64,000 nucleotides of DNA. It comes from Xanthomonas sacchari (GTDB lineage: Bacteria; Pseudomonadota; Gammaproteobacteria; Xanthomonadales; Xanthomonadaceae). Every line of letters starts with the position of its first letter. The first letter of the stretch is position 1. Shown here in pieces: positions 30,858 through 43,698 of this stretch. Location: contig NZ_CP100647.1 of NCBI RefSeq assembly GCF_024266585.1, forward strand, positions 186,001-250,000, written 5' to 3'. The translations under genes were made by a program, and so were the position numbers. The notes beneath the pieces were generated by a model. It did no database searches and was not told the origin of the DNA. It saw only the letters and a program-made list of their open reading frames with translations.

Positions 30858-30885
30858 TCTATAGGACCACTCACGCCGCGGTCAA
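30858..30885 (-). promoter_or_regulatory. Sigma-70 promoter for rpmH-rnpA-yidC
   Basis: On the minus strand TTGACC (30885-30880) and TATAGA (30863-30858) are spaced by 16 nt and lie about 42 nt upstream of the rpmH start. Confidence 0.75.
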
Positions 30886-30926
30886 CTCCCTGTCTCCACC
30901 ACGGCAGAGGCCGGCAGCGCCAGGCC

Positions 30927-30947
30927 TGTGGATGGATCTGTGAATAG
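30927..30947. promoter_or_regulatory. DnaA-box-like sites upstream of dnaA
   Basis: TGTGGATGG (30927-30935) and TGTGAATAG (30939-30947) differ from TGTGNATAA by two and one bases. They could serve dnaA autoregulation; this is inference from position. Confidence 0.45.
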
Positions 30948-31077
30948 CCATGGGAAAACCATTCCCGACCCTGCGCGCCGGTGGTAGTCTGATCCATCCG
31001 CTTTCCTCTCCCACCGGCCGAATGCGCCGCGCCCGAGCGCGCCCTTCATGCCCGGTCTATCGACGAATTTAGATCTG

Positions 31078-32418
31078 ATGGATGCTTGGCCCCGTTGCCT
31101 GGAACGTCTGGAAGCCGAATTTCCAGCCGAGGACGTTCACACTTGGTTGAAACCGCTGCAAGCCGAACAGCGCCATGACAACAGCATGGTGCTGTACGCC
31201 CCGAACGCCTTCATCGTCGAGCAGGTACGCGATCGCTACCTGCCGCGCATCCGCGAGCTGCTGACCTACTTCGCCGGCAGCGGCGAGGTGCTGCTGCAGG
31301 TCGGCTCGCGCCCGCGCGCGCCGGAACCGGCCGCGGCACCCGCCAGCGATCCGGCGGCGGCGCGCACGCCGGCGCCGCCGTTGCTGGAGCCGTTCGCCGG
31401 CAACCTCGATTCGCACTACACCTTCGCCAACTTCGTCGAAGGCCGCAGCAACCAGCTCGGCCTGGCCGCGGCGGTGCAGGCCGCGCAGAAGCCCGGCGAC
31501 CGTGCGCACAACCCGCTGCTGCTGTACGGCGGCACCGGCCTGGGCAAGACCCACCTGATGTTCGCCGCCGGCAATGCCATGCGCGAGCAGAATCCGAACG
31601 CGCGGGTGATGTACCTGCGTTCGGAACAGTTCTTCAGCGCGATGATCCGTGCGCTGCAGGACAAGACCATGGACCAGTTCAAGCGCCAGTTCCAGCAGGT
31701 GGACGCGCTGCTGATCGACGACATCCAGTTCTTCGCCGGCAAGGACCGCACCCAGGAAGAGTTCTTCCACACCTTCAACGCGCTGTTCGACGGCCGCCAG
31801 CAGATCATCCTGACCTGCGACCGTTATCCGCGCGAGGTCGAGGGCCTGGAGCCGCGGCTGAAGTCGCGCCTGGCCTGGGGCCTGTCGGTGGCGATCGACC
31901 CGCCGGATTTCGAGACGCGCGCGGCGATCGTGCTGGCCAAGGCGCGCGAGCGCGGTGCCGAGATCCCCGACGACGTGGCGTTCCTGATCGCCAAGAAGAT
32001 GCGCTCGAACGTGCGCGACCTGGAAGGGGCGCTCAACACGCTGGCGGCGCGCGCCAACTTCACCGGCCGCGCGATCACCACCGAGTTCGCCCAGGAGACC
32101 CTGCGCGACCTGCTGCGCGCCCAGCAGCAGGCGATCGGCATCCCCAACATCCAGAAGACCGTGGCCGATTACTACGGCCTGCAGATCAAGGACCTGCTGT
32201 CCAAGCGGCGCACGCGCTCGCTGGCACGGCCGCGGCAGGTGGCGATGGCGCTGACCAAGGAACTGACCGAACACAGCCTGCCGGAAATCGGCGACGCGTT
32301 CGCCGGGCGCGACCACACCACTGTGCTGCACGCCTGCCGGCAGATCAAGCACCTGATGGAGACCGACGGCAAGCTGCGCGAGGATTGGGACAAGCTGATC
32401 CGCAAGCTCAGCGAGTAG
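31078..32418 (+). CDS. dnaA: Chromosomal replication initiator DnaA
   Basis: A 446-residue DnaA. I chose the ATG at 31078 ([16 protein letters not shown]), the usual xanthomonad start, over one 30 nt earlier; neither has a strong ribosome-binding site. Domain I is followed by a Pro/Ala linker (about 85-115). The AAA+ domain has [10 protein letters not shown] (Walker A), LLIDDIQFF (Walker B) and [13 protein letters not shown]. Domain IV carries the DnaA signature [19 protein letters not shown], which binds DnaA boxes. It opens the origin located just downstream. Confidence 0.97.
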   Translation: MDAWPRCLERLEAEFPAEDVHTWLKPLQAEQRHDNSMVLYAPNAFIVEQVRDRYLPRIRELLTYFAGSGEVLLQVGSRPRAPEPAAAPASDPAAARTPAPPLLEPFAGNLDSHYTFANFVEGRSNQLGLAAAVQAAQKPGDRAHNPLLLYGGTGLGKTHLMFAAGNAMREQNPNARVMYLRSEQFFSAMIRALQDKTMDQFKRQFQQVDALLIDDIQFFAGKDRTQEEFFHTFNALFDGRQQIILTCDRYPREVEGLEPRLKSRLAWGLSVAIDPPDFETRAAIVLAKARERGAEIPDDVAFLIAKKMRSNVRDLEGALNTLAARANFTGRAITTEFAQETLRDLLRAQQQAIGIPNIQKTVADYYGLQIKDLLSKRRTRSLARPRQVAMALTKELTEHSLPEIGDAFAGRDHTTVLHACRQIKHLMETDGKLREDWDKLIRKLSE

Positions 32419-32692
32419 TGCGACGGCCGCTGCGGAGGGCGCCGGATAAATCGGTGCATGACTTCGCGACAAATCCGGGAGAAACTGTGGATAACGCGCG
32501 ACGCGGCGGCGACGGCAAAACTATCCACAGGTTTCCCCACCAGTTCCAGGGAAGTAGTACACGGGATTGGGAGCGTTAAAAATTCTTTGTTTTCAGTGGC
32601 TTGAGCTACATTTGCACCGAATTTCGCTCTACCATCACCACCAAGCTTTTGATTTATTCCACATCTTTTAAAGCATAGGGGCACGGAACCAC
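32419..32692. other. Replication origin (oriC), dnaA-dnaN spacer
   Basis: 274 nt without a gene. It holds one perfect DnaA box in reverse sense (TGTGGATAA, 32486-32494) and a near-perfect forward one (CTATCCACA, 32521-32529), facing each other 26 nt apart. An AT-rich stretch follows (about 32576-32680, including TTAAAAATTCTTTGTTTTC) and could be the unwinding element. Position between dnaA and dnaN is the known xanthomonad oriC location. Confidence 0.8.
32486..32529. promoter_or_regulatory. Pair of convergent DnaA boxes in oriC
   Basis: TGTGGATAA at 32486-32494 is the exact complement of TTATCCACA. CTATCCACA at 32521-32529 differs at the first base. Confidence 0.8.
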
Positions 32693-33793
32693 ATGCGTTT
32701 CACACTGCAGCGCGAAGCCTTCCTCAAGCCATTGGCGCAAGTCGTCAATGTGGTCGAACGCCGCCAGACCTTGCCGGTTCTGGCCAACTTCCTGGTGCAG
32801 GTGCACGGCGGCCAGCTGTCGCTGACCGGTACCGACCTGGAAGTGGAAATGGTCTCGCGCATTGCGGTCGACGATGCCCAGGACGGCGAAACCACGATCC
32901 CGGCGCGCAAGCTGTTCGAGATCGTGCGTGCCCTGCCCGACGGCAGCAAGGTCACCGTGTCCCAGTCCGGCGACAAGATCACCGTGCAGGCCGGCCGCAG
33001 CCGCTTCACCCTGGCCACGCTGCCCGCCAACGACTTCCCGTCCGTCGACGAAGTGGAAGCCACCGAGCGCGTGGTGGTGCCGGAAGCCGCATTGAAGGAA
33101 CTGATCGAGCGCACCGCCTTCGCGATGGCGCAGCAGGACGTGCGCTATTACCTCAACGGCCTGCTGTTCGACCTGCGCGACCAGACCTTGCGCTGCGTGG
33201 CCACCGACGGCCATCGCCTGGCGCTGTGCGAGACCGAGTTGGAGAACGCCGGCGGCGCCAAGCGCCAGATCATCGTGCCGCGCAAGGGCGTGACCGAGTT
33301 GCAGCGCCTGCTGGAAGGCGGCGAGCGCGAAGTGGAGCTGGAAGTCGGCCGCGCGCACGTGCGGGTCAAGCGCGACGATGTCACCTTCACCTCCAAGCTG
33401 ATCGACGGCCGCTTCCCCGATTACGAAGCGGTGATCCCGATCGGGGCCGACCGTGAGGTCAAGCTGGATCGCGAAATCCTGCGCGCGGCGCTGCAGCGTG
33501 CGGCGATCCTGTCCAACGAGAAGTACCGCGGCGTGCGCGTGGAAGTCTCCCCGGGCCAGCTGAAGATCAGCGCGCACAACCCGGAGCAGGAAGAAGCGCA
33601 GGAAGAAGTCGAAGCGGACACCAAGGTCAGCGACCTGGCGATCGGCTTCAACGTGAACTACCTGCTCGACGCGCTGTCCGCGCTGCGCGAGGAGTTCGTG
33701 GTGATCCAGTTGCGCGACGCCAACTCCTCCGCCCTCGTTCGCGAAGCCAGCAGCGCCCGCTCGCGCCACGTCGTGATGCCGCTGCGTCTCTGA
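32693..33793 (+). CDS. dnaN: DNA polymerase III beta sliding clamp
   Basis: A 366-residue beta clamp, standard length. It starts MRFTLQREAFLKPLAQVVNVVERRQ and contains TLPVLANFLVQV, ATDGHRLALCE and the C-terminal HVVMPLRL that lines the protein-binding pocket. As a ring dimer it tethers polymerase III. A strong terminator lies 43 nt beyond the stop, separating it from recF. Confidence 0.98.
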   Translation: MRFTLQREAFLKPLAQVVNVVERRQTLPVLANFLVQVHGGQLSLTGTDLEVEMVSRIAVDDAQDGETTIPARKLFEIVRALPDGSKVTVSQSGDKITVQAGRSRFTLATLPANDFPSVDEVEATERVVVPEAALKELIERTAFAMAQQDVRYYLNGLLFDLRDQTLRCVATDGHRLALCETELENAGGAKRQIIVPRKGVTELQRLLEGGEREVELEVGRAHVRVKRDDVTFTSKLIDGRFPDYEAVIPIGADREVKLDREILRAALQRAAILSNEKYRGVRVEVSPGQLKISAHNPEQEEAQEEVEADTKVSDLAIGFNVNYLLDALSALREEFVVIQLRDANSSALVREASSARSRHVVMPLRL

Positions 33794-33806
33794 CATCCTC
33801 GTTTCG

Positions 33807-33822
33807 TGTTCCACGTGGAACA
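33807..33822. promoter_or_regulatory. parS-like centromere site 1
   Basis: TGTTCCACGTGGAACA, a perfect 16-bp palindrome matching the ParB-binding parS sequence known from Pseudomonas. It sits 14 nt after the dnaN stop. ParB loading here would organise origin segregation. Confidence 0.85.
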
Positions 33823-33835
33823 CGCGCGAAAAGCG

Positions 33836-33865
33836 ACCCGGCCTTGTGCCGGGTTTTCTTTTTTT
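33836..33865 (+). terminator. Rho-independent terminator after dnaN
   Basis: ACCCGGC (33836-33842) pairs with GCCGGGT (33848-33854) around a 5-nt loop, followed by TTTCTTTTTTT. Confidence 0.92.
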
Positions 33866-34292
33866 GCCGTGCCAGGAAGCCTGGAAACCGCCGCAGTACG
33901 CAAGTCCATGCCAGCTAGGACGGTTGATGCAGATCCAACAGGCACTGATATGCCGTCGAGGGAAGCCAACCGCGCCCCGCATGGCCGCAGCATCGCCCGC
34001 GAATCGAATGGCATTCGAGGCGCCCGGAGCCTCGCGCTGACGATCGACGGGACGAAGCCGAGACGCAGAGCGCCTTTGCTCCCAGGCGTCCTCTGCTTTC
34101 GCGCACGTCTTCCGCCCGCGTCCGATGGCCCGCCCGGCCGCCTCCGTAGGCATCGCAGCAGGCCACCCAGTGGCTGGGTCCCGAACATGGCTGCCCTACC
34201 AACGCCTGACGGTCGTTTTAGGTATGCTGCCGCCCTGCCCTCAACCCCGATCTGCGTGCGCCCGGTGCGAGCGCCTTCGCCTCTATCCCCGC

Positions 34293-37969
<3,677 letters not shown>

Positions 37970-38047
37970 CCGCGGCGGCGGCCGCCCCGGCGCGTGCCGG
38001 GGCCGGCTGCCCTCCGTGCCTTCCGCCCGCTTCCGCGCAGGACCGCG

Positions 38048-38899
38048 ATGACCGCACCGCCGCCGTTGCCCGCCGCTCCGCTGTCTTTGTCCTCCCCGCA
38101 GGCGCCGACCCGTCCGCGCCGGCCGATCCTCGGTTTCTTCCTCGACGTGCTGCTGGCGGCGGTGGTGCTGCTGGCGGTGAGCGTGCTGTGCGGCCTGGTC
38201 TGGGGCGTGCTGCGCGGCTTCCAGCTGGCCATGCAGCTGAAGGCGCAGGGCATTCCCGCCGATCGCCTCGCCACGCTGGTCGCGCAGCAGGTCGGCCAGC
38301 CCGGGGCGCTGGCGCAACTGCTGATCGCGCTGGTCAGTACCCTGTCCGCGGCGTTGCTGCTGTACTTCCTGCGCCGTCCGGCCAGCGCCGCCGAGCGCCG
38401 TGCCTCGTGGCAGGCCGCGCGCACGCCGTCGACCTGGGGCTGGGTGCTGCTGGTCGCGGTCGGGGTGTTCGTCGGCAGCGCGGCGATCTCCGCGGTGTCG
38501 GCGCAGATCGGCGTCAAGCCGGTGCCGACCAACCTGCCGCTGATGCAGGAGGCGATGGCGCAGATGCCGCTGTTCCTGTGCGTGTTCGCGGTGCTGATCG
38601 CGCCGGCCTACGAGGAACTGCTGTTCCGCCGCGTGCTGTTCGGGCGGCTGTGGGATGCGGGCCGGCCGCGGCTGGGCATGCTGCTCAGCGGCGCCGCTTT
38701 CGCCCTGGTGCACGAGGTGCCCGGGACCACCGGCAACGGCCTGGCCGAGACCGCGCAGCTGTGGCTGGTCTACGGCGGCATGGGCGTCGCGTTCGCCTGG
38801 CTGTACAAGCGCACCGGCACCTTGTGGGCGCCGATCGCCGCGCACGGGCTCAACAATGCCATCGCGGTCGCCGGACTGTACTGGTTTGGCGCAACCTGA
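38048..38899 (+). CDS. CPBP-family (CAAX-type) intramembrane metalloprotease
   Basis: A 283-residue polytopic protein of the CPBP/Abi family. The ATG at 38048 follows a CAGGA site. Diagnostic motifs are present in order: YEELLFRR (EExxxR), FALVHE and HGLNNA, which supply the catalytic Glu and the metal-binding residues. Homologues include prenyl-protein proteases and bacteriocin-immunity proteins. No bacteriocin gene is nearby, so a housekeeping membrane-protease role is only inferred. Confidence 0.85.
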   Translation: MTAPPPLPAAPLSLSSPQAPTRPRRPILGFFLDVLLAAVVLLAVSVLCGLVWGVLRGFQLAMQLKAQGIPADRLATLVAQQVGQPGALAQLLIALVSTLSAALLLYFLRRPASAAERRASWQAARTPSTWGWVLLVAVGVFVGSAAISAVSAQIGVKPVPTNLPLMQEAMAQMPLFLCVFAVLIAPAYEELLFRRVLFGRLWDAGRPRLGMLLSGAAFALVHEVPGTTGNGLAETAQLWLVYGGMGVAFAWLYKRTGTLWAPIAAHGLNNAIAVAGLYWFGAT

Positions 38900-38967
38900 A
38901 GGTTTGTTTGACGAAATGTTAAGACGCGTCACCCCACACTGCGACGCGTGTTAGGAGGGGGGACCGT

Positions 38968-39774
38968 ATGAAGCAAGGGGTACTTGGCGCATCGCTCGCG
39001 ATGCTGCTGGCAGCATGTGCGACGACGACGTCGCCAACCGGGCGCACCCAGGTCGTGGGGGGCATTTCGCAGCAACAACTCGACCAGATGGGCGCGCAGG
39101 CGTTCGCCGAAGCCAAGGCCAAGGAACCGCTGGACACCGATCCCAAGCGCAATGCCTACGTGCGCTGCGTGGTCAACGCGCTGGTCGCGCAGCTGCCCGC
39201 GCAATGGCGCGGCACCGGCTGGGAAACGGCGCTGTTCAACGACAAGGAACCCAACGCGTTCGCCCTGCCCGGCGGCAAGGTCGGGGTCAACAGCGGCATC
39301 TTCAGCGTGGCCAAGAACCAGGACCAGCTCGCCGCCGTGCTCGGCCACGAGATCGGCCACGTCATCTCGCGCCATCACGAAGAACGCATCACCCGCCAGC
39401 TCGGCGCGCAGGCGGGGCTGAGCGTGATCGGCGCCCTGGCCGGCGCACGCTATGGCCAGGGCGCGGCCGACACCATCGGCCAGGTCGGCGGCATGACCGC
39501 GCAGACGCTGTTCCTGCTGCCGGGTTCGCGCCAGCAGGAAACCGAGGCGGACGTGGTCGGCCAGCGCCTGATGGCGCAGGCCGGTTTCGATCCGGCGCAG
39601 GCGGTGGACCTGTGGAAGAACATGATGGCCGCCGGCGGCCAACGTCCGCCGCAATGGCTCTCCACCCACCCCGATCCCAGTGCCCGCATCGGCGAGCTGC
39701 AGCGCGACGTCGCCGCGCTCGAACCGGTGTACGCGCAGGCGCGCAGCGCCGGCAGGACGCCCAAGTGCGGCTGA
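38968..39774 (+). CDS. M48-family metalloprotease lipoprotein
   Basis: A 268-residue lipoprotein (lipobox MLLAAC, lipidated C17). It has the zinc motif HEIGH (GHEIGHVISRHH) and the downstream Glu in QETEADVVGQRLM. The architecture equals the LoiP/YcaL/YggG-type outer-membrane proteases that act in envelope quality control. An AGGAGG site precedes the ATG. It lies between the CPBP protease and a periplasmic TPR protein. Confidence 0.9.
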   Translation: MKQGVLGASLAMLLAACATTTSPTGRTQVVGGISQQQLDQMGAQAFAEAKAKEPLDTDPKRNAYVRCVVNALVAQLPAQWRGTGWETALFNDKEPNAFALPGGKVGVNSGIFSVAKNQDQLAAVLGHEIGHVISRHHEERITRQLGAQAGLSVIGALAGARYGQGAADTIGQVGGMTAQTLFLLPGSRQQETEADVVGQRLMAQAGFDPAQAVDLWKNMMAAGGQRPPQWLSTHPDPSARIGELQRDVAALEPVYAQARSAGRTPKCG

Positions 39775-39933
39775 GCCGGCCGTCGTCCCCGCACCTGTCG
39801 CCGGCACTGTCACAGAAAACGCATCCAAAAACGTTTTCACGGCGTACAGGTTTCTGATAGGTTTGCTGGCTCGGCCGAGGGATGGCCGCTCCGTCTTCCG
39901 TGCCGCTCCGGGCGGTTTCCACCGAGGTGACCC

Positions 39934-41127
39934 ATGAAATTCCGCATCCGCAAGCAAGCGTTGTTGTCCCTGGTGATCGCCTCCGCCCTCGGTGGCGCGG
40001 TGGTGACCGATGCCGCTGCGCAGAGCGATCGCACCGACCACCGCTCCTCGCGCAACGCGAAGAACGAGAAGGCGGCGGTGCTGTTCCCGAATGCCGACCG
40101 CAAGGAGCCCAACGGCAAGCCGTCCTCCAAGGTGGGCAGCAAGCTGCAGAAGCTGATCGACACCTACAACAAGGGCGAGGACTACGCGTCGGTGCGCGCC
40201 CAGGCCGACGAGATCCTGGCCAACGGCGGCGCCAACGACTACGACAAGTCGGTCGCCGCGCAGCTGGCCGCGCAGGCCGCCTACAACCTCGACGACAGCA
40301 AGGCCGCGCAGGCGTACCTGAAGCAGGCGATCCAGCTCAACGGCCTGGACAACAACGGCCACTTCCAGTCGATGCTGATGCTGGCGCAGCTGCAGCTGCA
40401 GGACGACCAGACCGCCGAAGGCCTGGCCACGCTGGACAAGTTCCTCGCCGAATCCAAGTCGACCCGCCCGGAAGACCTGATCCTCAAGGGCCAGGCGCTG
40501 TACCAGGCGCAGCGCTACCAGGAAGCGATCCCGGCGCTGAAGCAGGCGATCGCCGCATCGCCGGATCCGAAGGACAGCTGGAACCAGTTGCTGATGGCGT
40601 CCTACGCCGAAGCCGGCCAGACCGGCGAAGCGGTCAAGGCCGCCGAGGCGCTGGCCGCCAAGTCGCCCAACGACAAGAAGGCCCAGCTCAACCTGGCCAG
40701 CATGTACATGCAGGCCGACCAGATGGACAAGGCCGCGGCGGTGATGGACAAGCTGCGTGCTGCCGGTCAGCTGACCGACGAGAAGGAGTACAAGCAGCTG
40801 TACTCGATCTACGCCAACACCGAGGGCCACGAGAAGGACGTCATCGCGGTCATCAACGAAGGCATGCAGAAGGGCATTCTGAAGCCGGACTACCAGACCT
40901 ACCTGGCGCTGGCGCAGTCGTACTACTACACCGACCAGCTGCCGCAGGCGATCGAGAACTGGCAGAAGGCCGCGCCGCTGTCCAAGGACGGCGAGACCTA
41001 TCTCAACCTGGCCAAGGTGCTGCATTCGGAAGGCCGTGTCGCCGAAGCCAAGCAGGCGGCCCAGCAGGCGCTGGCCAAGGGCGTCAAAAAGCCCGAAGAC
41101 GCGAAGAAGATCATCAACCTGAAGTAG
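39934..41127 (+). CDS. Exported TPR protein upstream of tonB
   Basis: A 397-residue protein with a signal peptide (LLSLVIASALGGAVVTDAAAQ). At least five tetratricopeptide-type repeats follow, for example AYLKQAIQLNGLDNNGHF, ILKGQALYQAQRYQEAIPAL, LNLASMYMQADQMDKAAAVM and YLNLAKVLHSEGRVAEAKQA. It would be a periplasmic scaffold. Its position 152 nt before tonB suggests a link with TonB-dependent transport. That is inference; no TonB-contact motif is visible. Confidence 0.78.
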   Translation: MKFRIRKQALLSLVIASALGGAVVTDAAAQSDRTDHRSSRNAKNEKAAVLFPNADRKEPNGKPSSKVGSKLQKLIDTYNKGEDYASVRAQADEILANGGANDYDKSVAAQLAAQAAYNLDDSKAAQAYLKQAIQLNGLDNNGHFQSMLMLAQLQLQDDQTAEGLATLDKFLAESKSTRPEDLILKGQALYQAQRYQEAIPALKQAIAASPDPKDSWNQLLMASYAEAGQTGEAVKAAEALAAKSPNDKKAQLNLASMYMQADQMDKAAAVMDKLRAAGQLTDEKEYKQLYSIYANTEGHEKDVIAVINEGMQKGILKPDYQTYLALAQSYYYTDQLPQAIENWQKAAPLSKDGETYLNLAKVLHSEGRVAEAKQAAQQALAKGVKKPEDAKKIINLK

Positions 41128-41279
41128 CACGCAAAAAAAGCCCCCGAAGACCAGTGCTGAAAGTAGTGCAGGTAACAGGGATTGGTATAAGCTTGGAGGT
41201 TCCTGCGGTGTCATCACCGCGTGAACTTGGGTTCCGCTCCCCAGCGAAATCCGCCCCCCTTTAATCGAGTCATTGGCGC

Positions 41280-41954
41280 ATGACGGAACAACTGGTCATC
41301 CATCGGCATTACGACAAAGATGACGCCTCCGGCCTCAGCTGGCCGCGCATCATCGGTATTGCCTTCGTAATCGCGCTGCACCTCGCAGCGCTGATGTTGC
41401 TGCTGATTCCGGCCGTGGCGCCCAAGGCGGTCGCGGAGAAGGAACGCAACATCATGGTCACCCTGGTGGACGCACCGCCGCCGCCTCCCCCGCCGCCGCC
41501 GCCGCCGCCGAAGCCGCCGGAGACCCCGCCGCCGCCGGTGAAGAACCTGGCGCCGCCGAAGCCGACCCCGCTGCCGCCGCCGCCGGAAGCCCCGGTGATC
41601 GACGTGCCGGAGCCGCGCCCGAACGACATCGCCACGCCGCCGTCGCCGCCCGCGCCGCCGGCCGCACCGTCCGACATCAGCGCTAGCGTCGATATCTCGT
41701 CGAAGAACATGAACCCGCCGAAGTACCCGCCGGCTGCATTCCGGTCGGGCGCGCAGGGTGAAGTGATCTTGATCATCGATGTCGATGCCAGTGGTAACGT
41801 CACGAACGTTGCCGTCGAGAAATCCAGCCGCAACCGCGACCTGGACCGCGCCGCCATGGAAGCAGCGCGCAAGTGGCGGTTCAATGCCGCTGTCGTCAAT
41901 GGACAGAAGACCGCCGGCCGCGTCCGCGTCCCGGTCAACTTCGCGCTGAACTGA
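41280..41954 (+). CDS. tonB: TonB energy-transducing protein
   Basis: A 224-residue TonB. One membrane helix lies at about residues 23-45 (IIGIAFVIALHLAALMLLLI). A long Pro-rich periplasmic spacer starts with 12 consecutive prolines (residues 66-77). The C-terminal domain spans about 150-224 (PKYPPAAFRSGAQGEVILII, AARKWRFNAAV). It transmits the ExbB-ExbD proton-driven force to outer-membrane receptors; one receptor gene occurs in this window at 55162. It is the first gene of tonB-exbB-exbD-exbD. Confidence 0.96.
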   Translation: MTEQLVIHRHYDKDDASGLSWPRIIGIAFVIALHLAALMLLLIPAVAPKAVAEKERNIMVTLVDAPPPPPPPPPPPPKPPETPPPPVKNLAPPKPTPLPPPPEAPVIDVPEPRPNDIATPPSPPAPPAAPSDISASVDISSKNMNPPKYPPAAFRSGAQGEVILIIDVDASGNVTNVAVEKSSRNRDLDRAAMEAARKWRFNAAVVNGQKTAGRVRVPVNFALN

Positions 41955-42050
41955 TACAAAGGTCCGCGGGCCGGCGCACCGCCGGTCCGCACGGCCTGTC
42001 TACTCTTTGCACCACCCTCATCACCACCACACACAACAAAGGTAAGCGTC

Positions 42051-42815
42051 ATGCTGCAGGAAATTTTCATCGCCGCTGCTGCGGGGGGCAACAACGCATC
42101 GAACGCCCTGTCGCAGATGGGCTTCGAGCACCTGATCACCGAAATGACCTCCAAGCCGGGTGACTTCGCCGTCTCCTGGGTGGTGCTCATCACCCTGATC
42201 ATCATGTCCGCCTCGTCCTGGTACTGGACGATCATCAACATCTTCCGCGCCACCCGCCTGAAGAGCCAGGCCGACCGCGTCACCAGCCTGTTCTGGGACA
42301 CCCCGAACGCGCAGGACGCCATCCGTGCGATGGAAGAGCAGCCGGCCTCCGAGCCGTTCTCGAAGATCGCTCTGGACGCTGCGCAGGCCGCCGCGCACCA
42401 CCAGCGCGCCGAAGCCGGCACCGGCACCGGCCTGGGCGAGAGCCTGAGCCGTTCGGAGTTCGTCGACCGCGCCCTGCGTCAGGCCGTGACCCGCGAAAGC
42501 ACCAAGCTGCAGTCGGGCATGACCCTGCTGGCGACCGTCGGTGCGACCGCGCCGTTCGTCGGTCTGCTCGGTACCGTGTGGGGCATCTACGGCGCCCTGA
42601 TCAAGATCGGTGCCACCGGCTCCGCCTCGATCGACGCCGTGGCCGGCCCGGTGGGTGAAGCGCTGATCATGACCGCGATCGGTCTGTTCGTCGCGATCCC
42701 GGCCGTGTTCGCCTTCAACTTCTTCAGCAAGGTCAACAGCTCGGTGATCGCCAAGTTCGACACCTTCGCGCACGACCTGCACGACTTCTTCGCCACCGGC
42801 TCGCGCGTTCGCTGA
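42051..42815 (+). CDS. exbB: ExbB/TolQ/MotA-family proton channel protein
   Basis: A 254-residue polytopic protein. The first hydrophobic span is around residues 35-55 (WVVLITLIIMSASSWYWTII). The conserved LLATVGATAPFVGLLGTVWGIYGALI and EALIMTAIGLFVAIPAVFAFNFF segments form the pentameric channel. It is 96 nt from tonB and 40 nt before exbD. Confidence 0.95.
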   Translation: MLQEIFIAAAAGGNNASNALSQMGFEHLITEMTSKPGDFAVSWVVLITLIIMSASSWYWTIINIFRATRLKSQADRVTSLFWDTPNAQDAIRAMEEQPASEPFSKIALDAAQAAAHHQRAEAGTGTGLGESLSRSEFVDRALRQAVTRESTKLQSGMTLLATVGATAPFVGLLGTVWGIYGALIKIGATGSASIDAVAGPVGEALIMTAIGLFVAIPAVFAFNFFSKVNSSVIAKFDTFAHDLHDFFATGSRVR

Positions 42816-42855
42816 TCCCGGCTAAGTCGTCCACGCAACGTTAACGGAGCCCGTT

Positions 42856-43281
42856 ATGGCTTTCAGTAGTGGAAACAGCGGCGGCCCCATGGCCGACATC
42901 AACGTCACGCCCCTCGTGGACGTGATGCTGGTGCTGCTGATCATCTTCATCATCACGGCACCGCTGATGTCCCACAAGGTCAAGGTGGATCTGCCCCAAG
43001 CCAACTTGAAGCAGGATCCGGACAAGGACGACAAGCGTTCGAATCCGATCACGCTGGCGGTCAAGGAAGACGGGTCGCTGTACTGGAACGATGAGCCGAT
43101 CTCCAAGGAAACCCTGGAGTCGCGCTTCTCGACCGCTGCACAGCAGACCCCGCAGCCGCCGCTCAACCTGCGTGGCGACCGCACCACCAAGATGCGCACG
43201 ATCAACGAGATCACCAAGATCGCGCAGGGTCAGGGCATGCTGGACGTCGGCTTCGTTGCGACCAAAGAGAAGGGGAACTGA
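42856..43281 (+). CDS. exbD1: Biopolymer transport protein ExbD, first copy
   Basis: A 141-residue ExbD. The signature [21 protein letters not shown] contains the essential membrane Asp. A periplasmic domain follows. It shares [20 protein letters not shown] with the two paralogues downstream. It is part of the tonB operon, three nucleotides before the second copy. Confidence 0.95.
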   Translation: MAFSSGNSGGPMADINVTPLVDVMLVLLIIFIITAPLMSHKVKVDLPQANLKQDPDKDDKRSNPITLAVKEDGSLYWNDEPISKETLESRFSTAAQQTPQPPLNLRGDRTTKMRTINEITKIAQGQGMLDVGFVATKEKGN

Positions 43282-43284
43282 GCC

Positions 43285-43698
43285 ATGGCGTTCAGCTCAG
43301 GAGGCGGCCGTGGTCCCATGGCCGACATCAACGTCACGCCGCTGGTCGACGTGATGCTGGTGCTGTTGATCATCTTCATCGTGACCGCGCCGATCATGAC
43401 CTACCCGATCGACGTGGATCTGCCGCAGCGGGTCATCAACCCGCCGCCGCAGTTGCGCGATCCGCCGCCGCCGATCGATCTGCGGATCGATGCGTCGAAC
43501 CAGGTGTTCTGGAACAACAGCCCGGTGGCGGTGAGTGCGCTCCCGCAGATGATGGAAAACGAAGTCCAGCGCGATCCGACCAACCAGCCGGAACTGCGCA
43601 TCGATGCCAATCCGGATTCCGAGTACGAAGTGATGGCCAAGGTGCTGGCCGCCGCCAAGAACTCGGACATGAAGAAGATCGGCTTCGTGCAGCAATAA
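43285..43698 (+). CDS. exbD2: Biopolymer transport protein ExbD, second copy
   Basis: A 137-residue ExbD paralogue with the same membrane helix ([16 protein letters not shown]) but a distinct periplasmic domain ([20 protein letters not shown]). In X. campestris the second exbD of this operon is dispensable for iron uptake but matters for plant interaction. That is established for that species and only inferred here. The operon ends with a strong terminator 51 nt downstream. Confidence 0.95.
   Translation: MAFSSGGGRGPMADINVTPLVDVMLVLLIIFIVTAPIMTYPIDVDLPQRVINPPPQLRDPPPPIDLRIDASNQVFWNNSPVAVSALPQMMENEVQRDPTNQPELRIDANPDSEYEVMAKVLAAAKNSDMKKIGFVQQ

Larger units (their letters stand above)
33794..34292. 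other. Intergenic region dnaN-recF
   Basis: 499 nt. The first part holds a parS palindrome (33807-33822) and the dnaN terminator (33836-33865). The remaining 430 nt contain no recognisable gene; short frames on both strands have no family resemblance. A TAGGTATGCT stretch near 34220-34229 could be a -10 region for recF, weakly supported. Confidence 0.55.
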
